From: Arion vulgaris
Lineage: Eukaryota; Mollusca; Gastropoda; Stylommatophora; Arionidae
Assembly: GCA_020796225.1 (NCBI GenBank)
Contig: CM036753.1
Location: 73,639,365 to 73,703,364 of the forward strand
Direction: 5' to 3'
Length of the DNA stretch: 64,000 bases
Part shown: piece by piece, positions 54,481 through 64,000 of the stretch
Layout of the letters: each line of letters begins with the position of its first letter
Position numbering within the stretch: the first letter of the stretch is position 1
Program-made: the position numbers and the translations under genes
Notes under the pieces: generated by a model
The model's input: only the letters and a program-made list of their open reading frames with translations
Told to the model about the DNA's origin: nothing
Databases searched by the model: none

Positions 54481-54903
54481 GAAGCACTGATGCCAACTAC
54501 TAAAGAAACCAGAGAAAATAAAAGTAGCCAGTTTATTTAAATGTTGATGATTACCAATAACATTGATTTTGCTAATATATATACATGGCGCTAAATTTCT
54601 ACTTTTGTTATGCAACTTCTCGAGACACATATAATTAAATCGAAATTTGTGTGCAGATTATGAACACATATTTTATGTTTAAGTTTTTGCACATATTATT
54701 GTAAAGATTTAATTTAAAATGCACACAGTCTTCAGAATCCTATCCGGCATGAACCTGTGTTTTGAATTCATGAGCAACAAAGCGTCCATCACTTGAGCCG
54801 GCGACAAGAGCAAGCCAGTTTTAACGAGCTTACATATAATATTTGTTACCTCTCACAGTTTCCTGTAGTTATTTGATAACAGCTAGCGGCCAAGAAGTCG
54901 AAA
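54480..54903 (+). other. Upstream region of TM6SF copy B
   Basis: No repeat or coding sequence recognised. It must hold the promoter and 5' UTR of copy B; I see no certain TATA box or initiator. Confidence 0.4.
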
Positions 54904-55102
54904 ATGACCAAAGCCGTTGCGATTGGAATATTCCTACTTTCGCTAACATCATGGCCAATTACCATTATACTGAGCAAACTGAATATATTGAAAAGCGAGC
55001 GCACAACGATTTTGGGCGGCATCACTTACATTGGAGTTGTACTAGTTGCTATATTCCTTCTTTTCAGACGCTACTTCAGAAAAGTAGATCCCTTGATGTA
55101 CG
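54904..55102 (+). CDS. TM6SF: TM6SF copy B exon 1
   Basis: ATG in gaaaATGacc, 66 codons, donor GTAAGA, phase 1. Two membrane helices: AVAIGIFLLSLTSWPITIIL and GGITYIGVVLVAIFLLF. Confidence 0.87.
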
Positions 55103-58100
55103 GTAAGAAAAAATTTATTTGCTGATTTAGAAAAATCCCTATTTCAAAATATATTTAGTGGTTTGAATGTCAGGATAAAAATGCTAAATACTAGGTTCTG
55201 ACCTAGATTTACCTCATTGGGCTTAAAACCTAATTTCAATATGATTTGTGCATTTATGAAATGCAGTTTACTCTAATCGGTCGAAACCTCCAATCTTGAA
55301 CATAATGGCACATCTGCAGATGAAAATGAGAGTAAACTGTAATGGGGATAAAATACAATAGAATAGTTGAATATGATGCGGCAATCGTCTTTTTGACCTT
55401 TTCATATCTTCTGACACACTCATTACATTAATATATATAGTATATATATATAATTTGTTCATAGCTATATATAGGTACTGATTTAGAAACAAATGACACC
55501 ATATATATCATATGATTAATGATATCCTAAGCTGAAAAATAAGTGACTTCCTGAAGTTCCTCAAATAGACTATAACTCAAATAACTGACTATTTACTTTT
55601 AGTTAAGTTATCTTGTAACCATATATGATACATAAAGTGAAATTGATTTAGCTAGTATTAGCATATTTAATTTTATGCATCAAATGATTAATTTAAATGT
55701 AAAAAAGTTGGAATTTGAGTGTTTTCTTGTTTTTATTTCATACAAAATAGTATATATAGTCGATAGTCATATAAATATGTAATATTTAGACTACACATAC
55801 AATCATAGTTACCAAAGGAAAACTCCAGAGAGCTTGATTATTAGGTAAGACTGGTTTCACCCAAGTGGTTACCGAGGCCCAAATTGAGGTGTAAAGAATA
55901 GAACGATTGTTACCTGCCATGCAGGTCGTAAGAGGCGATTAAGGAGGTTGGGAATGGAGCTAGCTACCCCACTAGATGGCTACAGAAGGAAAGCAAACGG
56001 AGTAAACGCCAGATCAAACGGATAAGCACCAGAGCTCCAAATGGTGCTGAAGATGTGACGTAAAACACACCAATGCTAAGGCTGCATGAATCAGAGTTCC
56101 ACATGAATAGAATTATGGAGAGGTCTGGTACATTGGTCTGGACGGATAGAAGAGAGAGAGAGGTAATACTAGTTAGTCCTCAATGACAGTAGCCACATAA
56201 GAAAGAGTGAAAGAGAATTTATAATGCCCTTCAAAATTTAGTCTGAATGTATCAATGTTTGATAAAGATATAATTATCTCAAAAATATACCCATGCAAAA
56301 GCTAGTCAAATATCTCCTCCCTTCTCCCAATCTAAAATGCTTCATGTGATCCCAATTAGGATTACAAAGTTCAGGATTAATTTCAGTGTCTGGCATTTGC
56401 ATTCACTGGAGGCCTAATATACCTGTGTAGTATTAAGTTAGTTTTTCTGACATGTACTAACATACAGAGTGTTTGTAAAGTCTCACTACACTTTATATGT
56501 AGAACAAATTTGAAAAACGAAGTACATGATATCATAAAAAAATGTACTCCAAAGTCAATTGTGCACCAATATGCAGTGAATTACAGTTGTCTGCTGGAGT
56601 AATTCTTTTCACTCAAAACACAATAGTGTTTTAAACCGAAGAAAGAATATTTCACAATATGAAGAAACATGTACTTCAGACAGGTGGATATTTCCAACAT
56701 CTGTTCTAATGAATATTTCATTGGTTCTTTCCAGTTTACCAAAAACAACAGTAGACCATAGCAGAAACTATTGTAACTAATTTCACTACTTTGTTTTAGC
56801 GATTTTCTGATGTTGTATCTTCGTTTTCAAGTCTACATATTAAGTGTAGTGAGACTTAAAAGCACAATGTACATATATCTTCAGGATTGCCGCCTCTGAA
56901 GCTTCTCCTTGGATTTAAAGATAACTCATTATTGTACCATACGTATCTTATACAAATACCTACTTGGGAAAGTACAGCTGCCATACTCTTTTCTCCTCAA
57001 ATAGTAACAATTATTTGTTTGTGAATAATTACTTGTATTGATCATTCCTAAATGATAACAAATGTATGTGTGAGTGATTGCTTGCAGTCTTTAGTCCTAG
57101 GTAGTAAATAATGTATGTGATAGTAATTGTATGAGATAGAATACATTTATCATCAGTGTGGGACAGTAATAATTCAGAATAGATGTCAAAAAACAATATT
57201 CAGTGAGCACATTTGCCTACCACAGTGAGCCACACAGAAAAATATAACGAGTACAGAGCAAGAGGAAGACCATGCAAAAGATGGAGTGACGGCATCAAGA
57301 ACAACTTTAAAATGAATTATAGCTTACAAAGTGCATTCGAACAAGCACACACAAGATCACTGCATTTCTTTCCCTCTCTTCCTCCCTACCCCACCACACA
57401 CACACTTCTACAGGGTGTTCAACTTAAAGCAGCCCCAGTGATAAATAGAAATTTGCCAGGTACGCATTGCATCTCTATTTACTATTTAAACCGGTTCTGA
57501 TTAGCTTGTCCTATGTCACATTTGTTCATCGCCCTTCCCCTACAATTACACACCATCACACAACCTTGACCTATACTATGTCATAACTGAATCTTCTCAT
57601 TTCCATACATATATGCCAGATTAGCTCCATGCACAGGCTGCTTTTATCTTGAACACCCTGTATAAAGAAGTAAATGGTGGAAGAGAAGAAGACATTCTGT
57701 CAGAAGTATTGTCTCAAAATGTTTCATTAATATTCTATTTTGTTTCCAGCATTCAGCCTATTTTGCTTAGATGCTGCATGTAGCTTTGGTACAGCTCTGG
57801 AACTGGATGGTTACATCAGTTTTCAAAAGTTGTCTAATATTTCATCTGTGGAACCCTATCTGCAAACAGCTCATGGAACTATGATTACATATTGGAATGG
57901 GACAGCACACTTTATTTTGTGTATTGCTGCCATTGCACTATACACAAACAGGTATTATGTTAGTATATGAAACACTGAGAGTCGCAATAGTGTAGTTGTT
58001 AGCAAACTCGCTTCTTTTCACTTTTGTCCGGGTTCAATTCCACAGTTGCTGTGGAATATTTTTCTGACCCGTACGGCTCTCAGGTTGACCCAGCCTCAAT

Positions 58101-61100
58101 TGGGTACCAGGAAAAGCACTGGGAAGTAATGTGGCAGGCCGGCGTGATGTTGACCACATCATCCAGCGTGTGCCGCCGGTCAATAAAAAATACGGACCTA
58201 ACACCATATTCTTCTGTATACCTTGAGGTATGAAAAGGGTTCCTAATGTGGAACACTTTTTGTGGAGCTCTGGGCTTTCACTGCTCAGGTCGGAGGTGAT
58301 GTTGTGAAGGAAGACAGTGGTGGTTTTGCCGTGACTACAAGCAGTCTCACTATGGAAATCATGGCGGTTACCAAAGCGATGATTTGGCTAGAATCACAGA
58401 CTTTATCCATGCATGTTTTCTCAGTGACTCAATGAGTATGCTCCATAAGATTGAAACAGGATGGGCTAGGAGACATTGGATGGAATCGCTGGGTAGGTCT
58501 AAGCTGACAAAGATCAGTTTTATTTTTGTGCCAGGGCATGCAGGTGCAGGTTAGGACAAAGAAGAATTGTAAACCAACAAAGAACCGGTGTCGTTAGTGC
58601 CACACGCTGATGGACATACTGAGGGAGAGATCGGAGCACTTATGGACTAATTTGTTCGACGGCAGTGATGATGATCCGGCGACTAACTAAACTAAACTTT
58701 TCGTAATACAAATAATGTGTTAACGGTAAAGTAATGAATGAGTTTTCATACCATGTAGTAGTGGTATATTGACTAATATGGTCTTTGATCCATATTTTCT
58801 TTGACCAACGGCATATGATTGGTGATGTGGTCAGCATCATGTTGTCCATCTTACTTTCAAGTGTTTCTCTGGTACTAATTTAAGACTGGATTGAATGGAT
58901 AAAACCCACTTCAACTGGGGATTTAAAACCTTGGACCATGCATCTATAAAGCAAGTCACTAACCGTGTTATGTGTAAATTTGTCTTTGATCAATGGCACA
59001 AGATGCATGATATATTGAATGTCAAGCCGACCACCTTTACTTCTCAGTGTGTTTCTCTGGTGCTCAGTTGAGGATAAGTTCTTCTTCTTTGCGTTGTTCT
59101 TTACAACCAATTTTAATCACTCTTTGTGATATGTTTGATCTTTGACAAGACCGTGTATACGTTGCACATTGGTTTGGTAGGCCCCTAAATGCATAGACTT
59201 CTACATTTAGGACATGTGCATCCGATTTCAGCCAAACCTCCTTAGTCGCCTCTTACGACATGCGTGGCAGGTAACAGTGGTTCTATTCTTTACACCCCAA
59301 ACTTGGGCCCAGATAACCACTCGGGCGGAGGATATGTTGACCTGAGAGCCATTTTGGTTGGGAAAATCCACAACAAACAACTCGTTACTGTCAGTAGCAC
59401 CACTTTTTTTTTAGGGCAGTGCAGGACGAGAGCCTGAGGAATCTAATGGTCACATGGTTAGTGCAGTTGCATCAAAGCTGCTCGGGTTATAATTTTCATT
59501 ATGCCACGACAGAAAAAAACCTTGGTCTTACCATGAATTAAAGCTGGTCTCCAACTGGGGAATTTCTGACTGTAAAATGTACACATGGTATCAAAACAGA
59601 TCCTACTCCAACTGGAGAATTTAACCCTGGGACCAATGTGTTTATGAGACTTGCACTATCCGCAATGCTATAGGGGCTCACAATATTATAGTAGTACTAG
59701 TTTTAATTCTTCTTCTTATTTCTTACCGTTCTTCATGGAGCATATGGTCTCAAAGCTGTCCCCACTTTCTCGTCTCTTGCTGTAGTGCTGCTCAGGATAA
59801 TCTGGCACCTTTCAGTTCTTCAAGATGACTGTGCTTCTGGGTATATTTAGAGGGTTTTTGTTTTCCTTGCGGGTTCCGCTCAAGTGCCTGAGTTTTAATT
59901 ATACCTTCCATAAAATATTGTTAGTTGTAAGACTCTTTATCAATGCACTTAGCTATTTCATCATCTGAATTATTGATAATGACTTGACACTAGTTTAACA
60001 AGTCTAAATTTGTGAATTTTACCTTTTCATTCTCAGGATAGCCATGTGAGTGAGCTTGTCTGGGCAGGATCTTTCTAAATTTGTGAATTTTACCTTTTCA
60101 TTCTCAGGGATAGCCATCGTGAGGTGAGCTTGTACTGGGCAGGATCTTTGCTAAACAGCATGGTTGTTTTATTGCCAGCTATTGTTACAGGTTTGCTTGT
60201 TTTTTTTTTTTTTAAGTTTCTGTTTTTGAAATGTCATGCAGTATTTTTTTAATAAGATCAAAATTATTGTGGTTGTTAATAGAAATATAATTTATAATCA
60301 AACATTACAATTCTTGCTTCTGTGCAGGTGACAATGAAGTAACGATACCTACACTTTTCAACTTGATCTACCTTGTGCTACCTCTTATTGTCCTTCTTTA
60401 CTACATTGACAAACGTCCGATTCAAGCAAGAACATTTCTAAAGGTAAGCTTCAGTGCTATCATGCCACAACCTCAGTCTGTATAAAGTTAGGCAGCAAAA
60501 AATGGAACATCTATAATATTACTGAGATCCTATAGATATGCTGATTTGTTTATTATTTTGGTTTTTTTTTGGGGGATTTATGAATAAGAAAAAGTATACT
60601 TGCTATTGTTAATTGCGTATCCTTTACACGATTTTGCGAATCAACCCCAGCTTTTTAATGCTGTTTGTGATTTTTCTATGCATTATTATGTTCAGTAGTT
60701 TGCATTGCTTTCTGAACGGGTGGTGTCATCATCCCCTTGTAAAATCCATGAGACACAATTTGCAACTGAACTGTTCTGCAGTGTGATTCAAACTCAGAGC
60801 GTCATGGTTAATAGACTGAGTCACTATCCCTAAGCCCAGACGCCACCATTCCTGCTACTGCAAGGTATAAATTGTAAGTCATAGCTTGACAAGTCATTTA
60901 AACAGGAAATAATAACTGTTACGGAACAAAATCATAAAGCATAACATACATTACCTGAAACACACTTCAAGAGGGCACTAGTTCTGGGTGCTACACTGCA
61001 GACTGCTGTTTCAGAGAATAGCTAGAGGTGTTGTCCTTTTGACAGTGTGAAGATGGTCACAGACTATATGCTTTGAACCTGAAAAATGCACCCAAAATTA

Positions 61101-62807
61101 TATAGCTGGACCCAAAGGCAGATGTGCAAGCGTCGTTATAACTTAACAGCATAACTTGTTTGGGTAAATGACCAGATTAAAAAGTGGTATATGTATGGTT
61201 ATAGAGCGAGCTCAGAAGAAATATAATCTTTGTGGTGGGACGCACTTCATCTGATATGAACTTCTTAGATTTTTCATTTTAAACCAATATTGCAGAATCC
61301 TGATATAATAGATTCCTGACAAAATGACTGATTTTATTGTGTTGTTGACAGCGTTATAAAGTGTAGTTTTGATTGTTTTTTGTTATCTAAGTTTGGTCCT
61401 TTAGTTTACATATATACCTTCATTATATGCTCGTTTTAATTTTTTGGAAAGAAATGTTAATTTTAAAATATTTTTTTGTGAACAGTCTAAACCCATTTGG
61501 AAAAGACTTATTGATCTGTTATTTCTTGCCTACTACTTGTCAGCGATTGGTCTGGCAGTTTTCAGAGGATTGGTGAGTAGATGCATTTCACATTACAATG
61601 CTGCTTTACTCTATTTAAACATTTCATTTATGTATTAATATTAATGAACCAAAGAGATGAAGGAACAACCACAAAGAAGTTAATAATAATTGTACAATGA
61701 TATATTTCAGAACATCAAGAGAAAGTAAAAATGAAATGTTGCATTATATTTTACTCAACTTTCTTAATGTAGGAGACCAGCAATTACCTGTGTTGGGTTG
61801 CAGTTGTTGGAATTTGTTCTGATTTTCAAACTTCTCAACACTACTGCTGTCCTTCCTCCTTCCTTTCGTTCGCTGAAATATGTCTATATATTCAATGTTG
61901 TCTCTTGTATGAACTTCACTGTCTTTTGTAGCTCACAAGAGGTCCGTGTAGTTTTCTGTAGAGTGTTGTTTCGTTAGGCCAGTGAGTTTGCCTCAGTGTA
62001 TCATATTCGGGCAGTCTTGAAGCATGTGCTCTGCAGTCTGGTTTGCCTGTACACATGGCTGAATTGCCAATCTTGAATTTTGTATACATGTGGCGGCGGA
62101 GCCGATTGTGTCCTGTTCTAAGGCGCAGAATAACAGCTTGTTCCAATCTGCTCATATTATAGTAATCGTCTTGTGTTGGTATTTGTGGCTTTTTCATTGA
62201 TTTAATCATCCTTTTCTTTTGGTGGTAGGTAACTGGCACATCCGCTGCTCTCTGCAGCACCTTCCTTACCAATCGGTCTGCTGTTTCATTTCTGGTATTC
62301 CACAGTGAGAGGTATCCACTGCAAGACGACCCTCGCTGCTTGGACAATTTAGACAGAAGGGTCTGTAGACCTGGCAATTTTCTGGACTGGAGTGCTTGAG
62401 TGCTGATTTTGCAACTACTGCTGTGAAGACTAAATGAAACGGTTTATAATTTAAAACACTGATGTACTTGAATTTTTAAAGGTCATATTTAACAGAGCAA
62501 ATAGAATATTCAACGACATAAATACATAAAATTGACAAAGTAAGAAGCAGAATACTTTTTTTTTAAAAACAAAACTATTTTTAACAAGTTGTTTTATCCC
62601 CGGGATATTAATATTTAACATATTGACTTATGGATTGTTAAAACACTGTTGTATGTGCAAAATAAGTGTGCATGTTATAGTTATTACAAATATATCTAAC
62701 ACTTGCTTCGTCTTGTCACTGAAGACTGTTTTAGGTGCGATTTCCGCAAAACTATTTGGATGTTTATGAACCATATCTAAAGACTCATACATTTTCCACG
62801 GTTTCAG
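54904..62807 (+). CDS. TM6SF: Transmembrane 6 superfamily (TM6SF1/2-like) protein, copy B, partial
   Basis: Six exons seen: 54904-55102, 57750-57951, 60108-60190, 60328-60443, 61486-61572 and probably 62735-62807. The last two homologous exons lie right of the window or are missing. Exons 1, 3, 4 and 5 have the same lengths as in copy A (199, 83, 116, 87 bp) and all phases agree, which shows an ancient tandem duplication. Conserved boxes: KVDPLMYG, LELDGYI, EPYLQTAHGTM, SLYWAGSLLNSMVVLLP, RPIQARTFLK, RLIDLLFLAYYLSAIGLAVF, VYEPYLKTH. Differences from family consensus include NYWDG to TYWNG and loss of the acidic pair before EPYL. Exon 6 is short and its phase does not fit the next homologous exon, so the copy may be damaged or miscalled. 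A partial duplicate of exon 3 lies just upstream of the real one. Confidence 0.83.
55110..55850 (+). other. TM6SF copy B intron 1, unassigned part
   Basis: AT-rich with short TA runs near 55430. Nothing else recognised. Confidence 0.4.
55860..56140. repeat. Repeat R1 fragment (inverted) joined to repeat B
   Basis: ggttaccgaggcccaaattg to taagaggcgattaaggaggt is the inverse of the R1 end. From 55965, taaacgccagatcaaacgga, aagcaccagagctccaaatg and gaagatgtgacgtaaaacac are repeat B. Confidence 0.65.
56150..57200 (+). other. TM6SF copy B intron 1, unassigned part
   Basis: No coding homology. acatacagagtgtttgtaaagtc at 56462 and taagtgtagtgagacttaaa at 56837 look like the inverted ends of a short DNA element (about 56465-56855), not proven. 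Confidence 0.35.
57411..57660. mobile_element. Mariner-like MITE (250 bp, TA flanks)
   Basis: TA-CAGGGTGTTCAACTTAAAGC to GCTTTTATCTTGAACACCCTG-TA. Second copy of the family at 9653-9889; the interiors match throughout (aaaccggttctga-tagct, cctatactatgtcataactg). Confidence 0.88.
57750..57951 (+). CDS. TM6SF: TM6SF copy B exon 2
   Basis: Acceptor ttttgtttccag and donor GTATTA; phase 1 in and phase 2 out, with no stop. It encodes CSFGTALELDGYI, VEPYLQTAHGTMITYWNGTA and HFILCIAAIALYTN. It shows what the damaged exon 2 of copy A should align with. Confidence 0.87.
57975..58255 (+). repeat. tRNA-derived SINE D
   Basis: Head cgcaatagtgtagttgttag, B box gggttcaattccac, then tcaggttgacccagcctcaa and gcgtgatgttgaccacatca. 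The older copy at 2660-2935 matches over the full length. Confidence 0.82.
58260..58690 (+). pseudogene. LINE (family A) RNase H and tail
   Basis: SSLTMEIMAVTKAMIWLESQ, SDSMSMLHKIETGWARRHWM and SFIFVPGHAGAG in broken frames, then the DILRERSEHLWT end. Confidence 0.75.
59084..59335 (+). repeat. Interspersed repeat R1
   Basis: cttcttctttgcgttgttct to cttgggcccagataaccact. Same direction as the copies at 15530 and 47797. Confidence 0.85.
59405..59680 (+). repeat. SINE E copy
   Basis: gcagtgcaggacgagagcct, catggttagtgcagttgcat and ccttggtcttaccatgaatt match 17215-17420. Confidence 0.6.
60004..60150 (+). repeat. Tandem duplication of the exon 3 splice acceptor region, TM6SF copy B
   Basis: 60004-60074 and 60075-60150 are the same 76-bp block (ctaaatttgtgaattttacc to tgggcaggatcttt). 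The first copy lacks five single bases and has no substitution. Used as an exon it would stop at once. Confidence 0.93.
60108..60190 (+). CDS. TM6SF: TM6SF copy B exon 3
   Basis: Acceptor tttcattctcag and donor GTTTGC; 83 bp, phase 2 in and phase 1 out. It encodes REVSLYWAGSLLNSMVVLLP. Confidence 0.85.
60328..60443 (+). CDS. TM6SF: TM6SF copy B exon 4
   Basis: Acceptor gcttctgtgcag and donor GTAAGC; 116 bp, phase 1 in and phase 0 out. It encodes TLFNLIYLVLPLIVLLYYID and KRPIQARTFLK. Confidence 0.87.
60725..60850 (-). repeat. tRNA-derived SINE, inverted
   Basis: Minus strand: tagggatagtgactcagtct, then the B-box-like gtttgaatcacac. The rest of the intron (60860-61480) shows nothing recognised. 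Confidence 0.5.
61486..61572 (+). CDS. TM6SF: TM6SF copy B exon 5
   Basis: Acceptor ttttttgtgaacag and donor GTGAGT; 29 codons, phase 0. It encodes RLIDLLFLAYYLSAIGLAVF. Confidence 0.86.
61850..62420 (-). pseudogene. LINE (family B) RNase H end, antisense in intron 5
   Basis: Minus strand: GLQTLLSKLSKQRGSSC, ETADRLVRKVLQRA, QIPTQDDYYNMSRLEQAVIL and MYTKFKIGNSAMCTG, almost the same as 6180-6650 on the plus strand. It starts near ttggcatcagt-like sequence and ends in the CCTTCC run (GGAAGG on the coding strand). Confidence 0.85.
62735..62807 (+). CDS. TM6SF: TM6SF copy B exon 6, probable, phase uncertain
   Basis: Acceptor gaagactgttttag and donor GTATGT. In phase 0 it reads NYLDVYEPYLKTHTFSTVS, matching YEPYLLDPTNFPKFQ of copy A. 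It leaves in phase 1, while copy A leaves in phase 0 with TTTCAG. One extra T in ACATTTTCC would explain this. The bases actgttttaggtg before it resemble the start of exon 6 of copy A (ACTGTTCTTGGTG), so the true acceptor may be ten bases upstream. Confidence 0.6.
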
Positions 62808-62809
62808 GT

Positions 62810-63535
62810 ATGTGCCTGTTTTTTAGGAAGTATATTTCACATTTTAAAATGCTTTAGGGTAACTTGTTTTGAAATCTTCATACTTTTATCGTAAAATAAT
62901 ATCGTCCCAAAGTAAAAATATGTATCAGCTTTAAAATGTCAAATGTGCAAGGAAATAAAGAATTGGATTCAAAATATAGATTTTGAACAATTTTGGTGTT
63001 TAACTAAACATTGGAGCTTATTAGTTTATAATTTTGTAAAGCCATTACTGTTTAACAGGTGGTACTTGATAGATTTTTTGGAATGAGTTTAGATATATCC
63101 TTTAATTAAATGTTTGTCACCTTTCTGAAATTTGCTGTTCACCACTCCTGAGCATTCTTGTTTCTTATTGCTAAGAGTGTTGACTCTTATTCAATTCATT
63201 AGAAACCACTGCACTTTTAAAAATAAAAATGGAAAAGGTTACATAGGGCCTGACATTTTTAGTTCTTCATAATGAATCATTGCTCTGTCCAAAAGTATTT
63301 CACTATCACTACAATTTTGATAAAAGCTGAACAGCAGATAATCGGTCTTTTGCTGTCACGTCCAAACACTGCTTCGTTAGGCTTTCTGTAAAACACCTTT
63401 AAATACATTATTATCCTATTATTATATTCTTTTCATACCATAATATATTACATTGGGCATGCAAGCAGTTTTTCCATACTATTCTATTTTGGGCAACTCG
63501 TTCTATCTATTCTATGGAATATTATGAGTTTTATT
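62810..63535 (+). other. TM6SF copy B downstream intron, unassigned
   Basis: No homologue of exon 7 (the HWMADW exon) is seen before the end of the window. No repeat recognised. Confidence 0.45.
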
Positions 63536-63539
63536 AGTA

Positions 63540-63605
63540 TTTGACCAGACATTTCTCTGATTTCATCACATTTGAATTCATCCCATTTATGCTCATTATT
63601 TTCAC
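63540..63605 (-). pseudogene. LINE (family C) short fragment
   Basis: gaccagacatttctctgatt and tcatcacatttgaattcatc are the inverse of 36160-36210. The bases beyond (63605-63800) are unassigned. A weak family A tail (SEHSW) may lie antisense near 63870-63810. Confidence 0.5.
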
Positions 63606-64000
63606 AGGCCTTTATGCATACCCTTCAGCATGTGCTGAGTTTGCACAGAGTGCTATGACATCCATTCAGTTACTGATAACCAATCTAGTTTTTAACGTGA
63701 AGTCTGAGGATATTCAGTACATATGCAGAATATCTTATAGCTTGTGTCTTTAAAAATATAATTTGTATATGTGAAGTTCCTGAAAAAATTATTGATAAGA
63801 CCATCATCATTGCACGGTGAATAACCATGAGTGCTCCGATTTCTTTCTTACACAGGAAGATTTCAGCGACAGTGCAGGCAGTCTGTAGCACCAGAAAGGG
63901 TCACTGATGTAATTTTGAAGGTGGTGAACATTTTTGTAAAGATTTTATTTAAATCTTGTGAATTAATTTTGCGTGGACAGCAATTTTGCAACCTACACAG

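Noticed and set aside
60004..60074. Alternative mutually exclusive exon 3
   Set aside because: It meets a TGA within a few codons in the required phase and differs only by deletions, so it is a damaged duplicate.

Overview
The window is nuclear DNA of an invertebrate animal. It is AT-rich, its genes are split by long introns with GT..AG sites, and it is dense in nested retroelements (several LINE families, Penelope-like elements, tRNA-derived SINEs) and DNA transposons (hAT, piggyBac-like, mariner-like MITEs). The mix of LINE and Penelope families would suit a lophotrochozoan such as a mollusc, but nothing here fixes the phylum.

Three host genes can be read. (1) On the minus strand, 16893 down to 757, lies the 5' end of an ADGRV1 (VLGR1) orthologue: a signal peptide followed by tandem Calx-beta repeats, ten coding exons with compatible phases, running out of the window on the left. 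Its ninth exon has an in-frame TGA. (2) On the plus strand, 30164-46879, lies a complete eight-exon TM6SF (transmembrane 6 superfamily, EXPERA domain) gene of 381 codons, with two apparent small deletions and a TGA in exon 2. (3) On the plus strand, 54904-62807 and off the right edge, lies a second, diverged TM6SF paralogue in tandem, with nearly the same exon lengths and phases. Genes 1 and 2 are divergent, separated by about 13 kb of intergenic DNA made almost wholly of nested repeats.

Region by region: 0-17 kb, ADGRV1 with LINE, MITE and minisatellite insertions in its introns. 17-30 kb, transposon nest: a LINE split by a 3-kb inverted dimer of a Penelope-like element (13-bp target duplication), and a 2.9-kb hAT element (8-bp target duplication, terminal repeats) itself split by a Penelope tail. 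30-47 kb, TM6SF copy A, introns full of LINEs, SINEs and piggyBac-like elements. 47-55 kb, a LINE split by a 3.1-kb ZMYM-type hAT element whose 8-bp duplication can be removed to restore the LINE reading frame. 55-64 kb, TM6SF copy B.

No rRNA, tRNA gene, CRISPR or prokaryotic feature is present. The most notable points are the Penelope palindrome, a recurrent hammerhead-ribozyme-like motif in the Penelope tails, the tandem TM6SF pair, and small deletion-type lesions in several places that raise the question of local consensus quality versus real decay.
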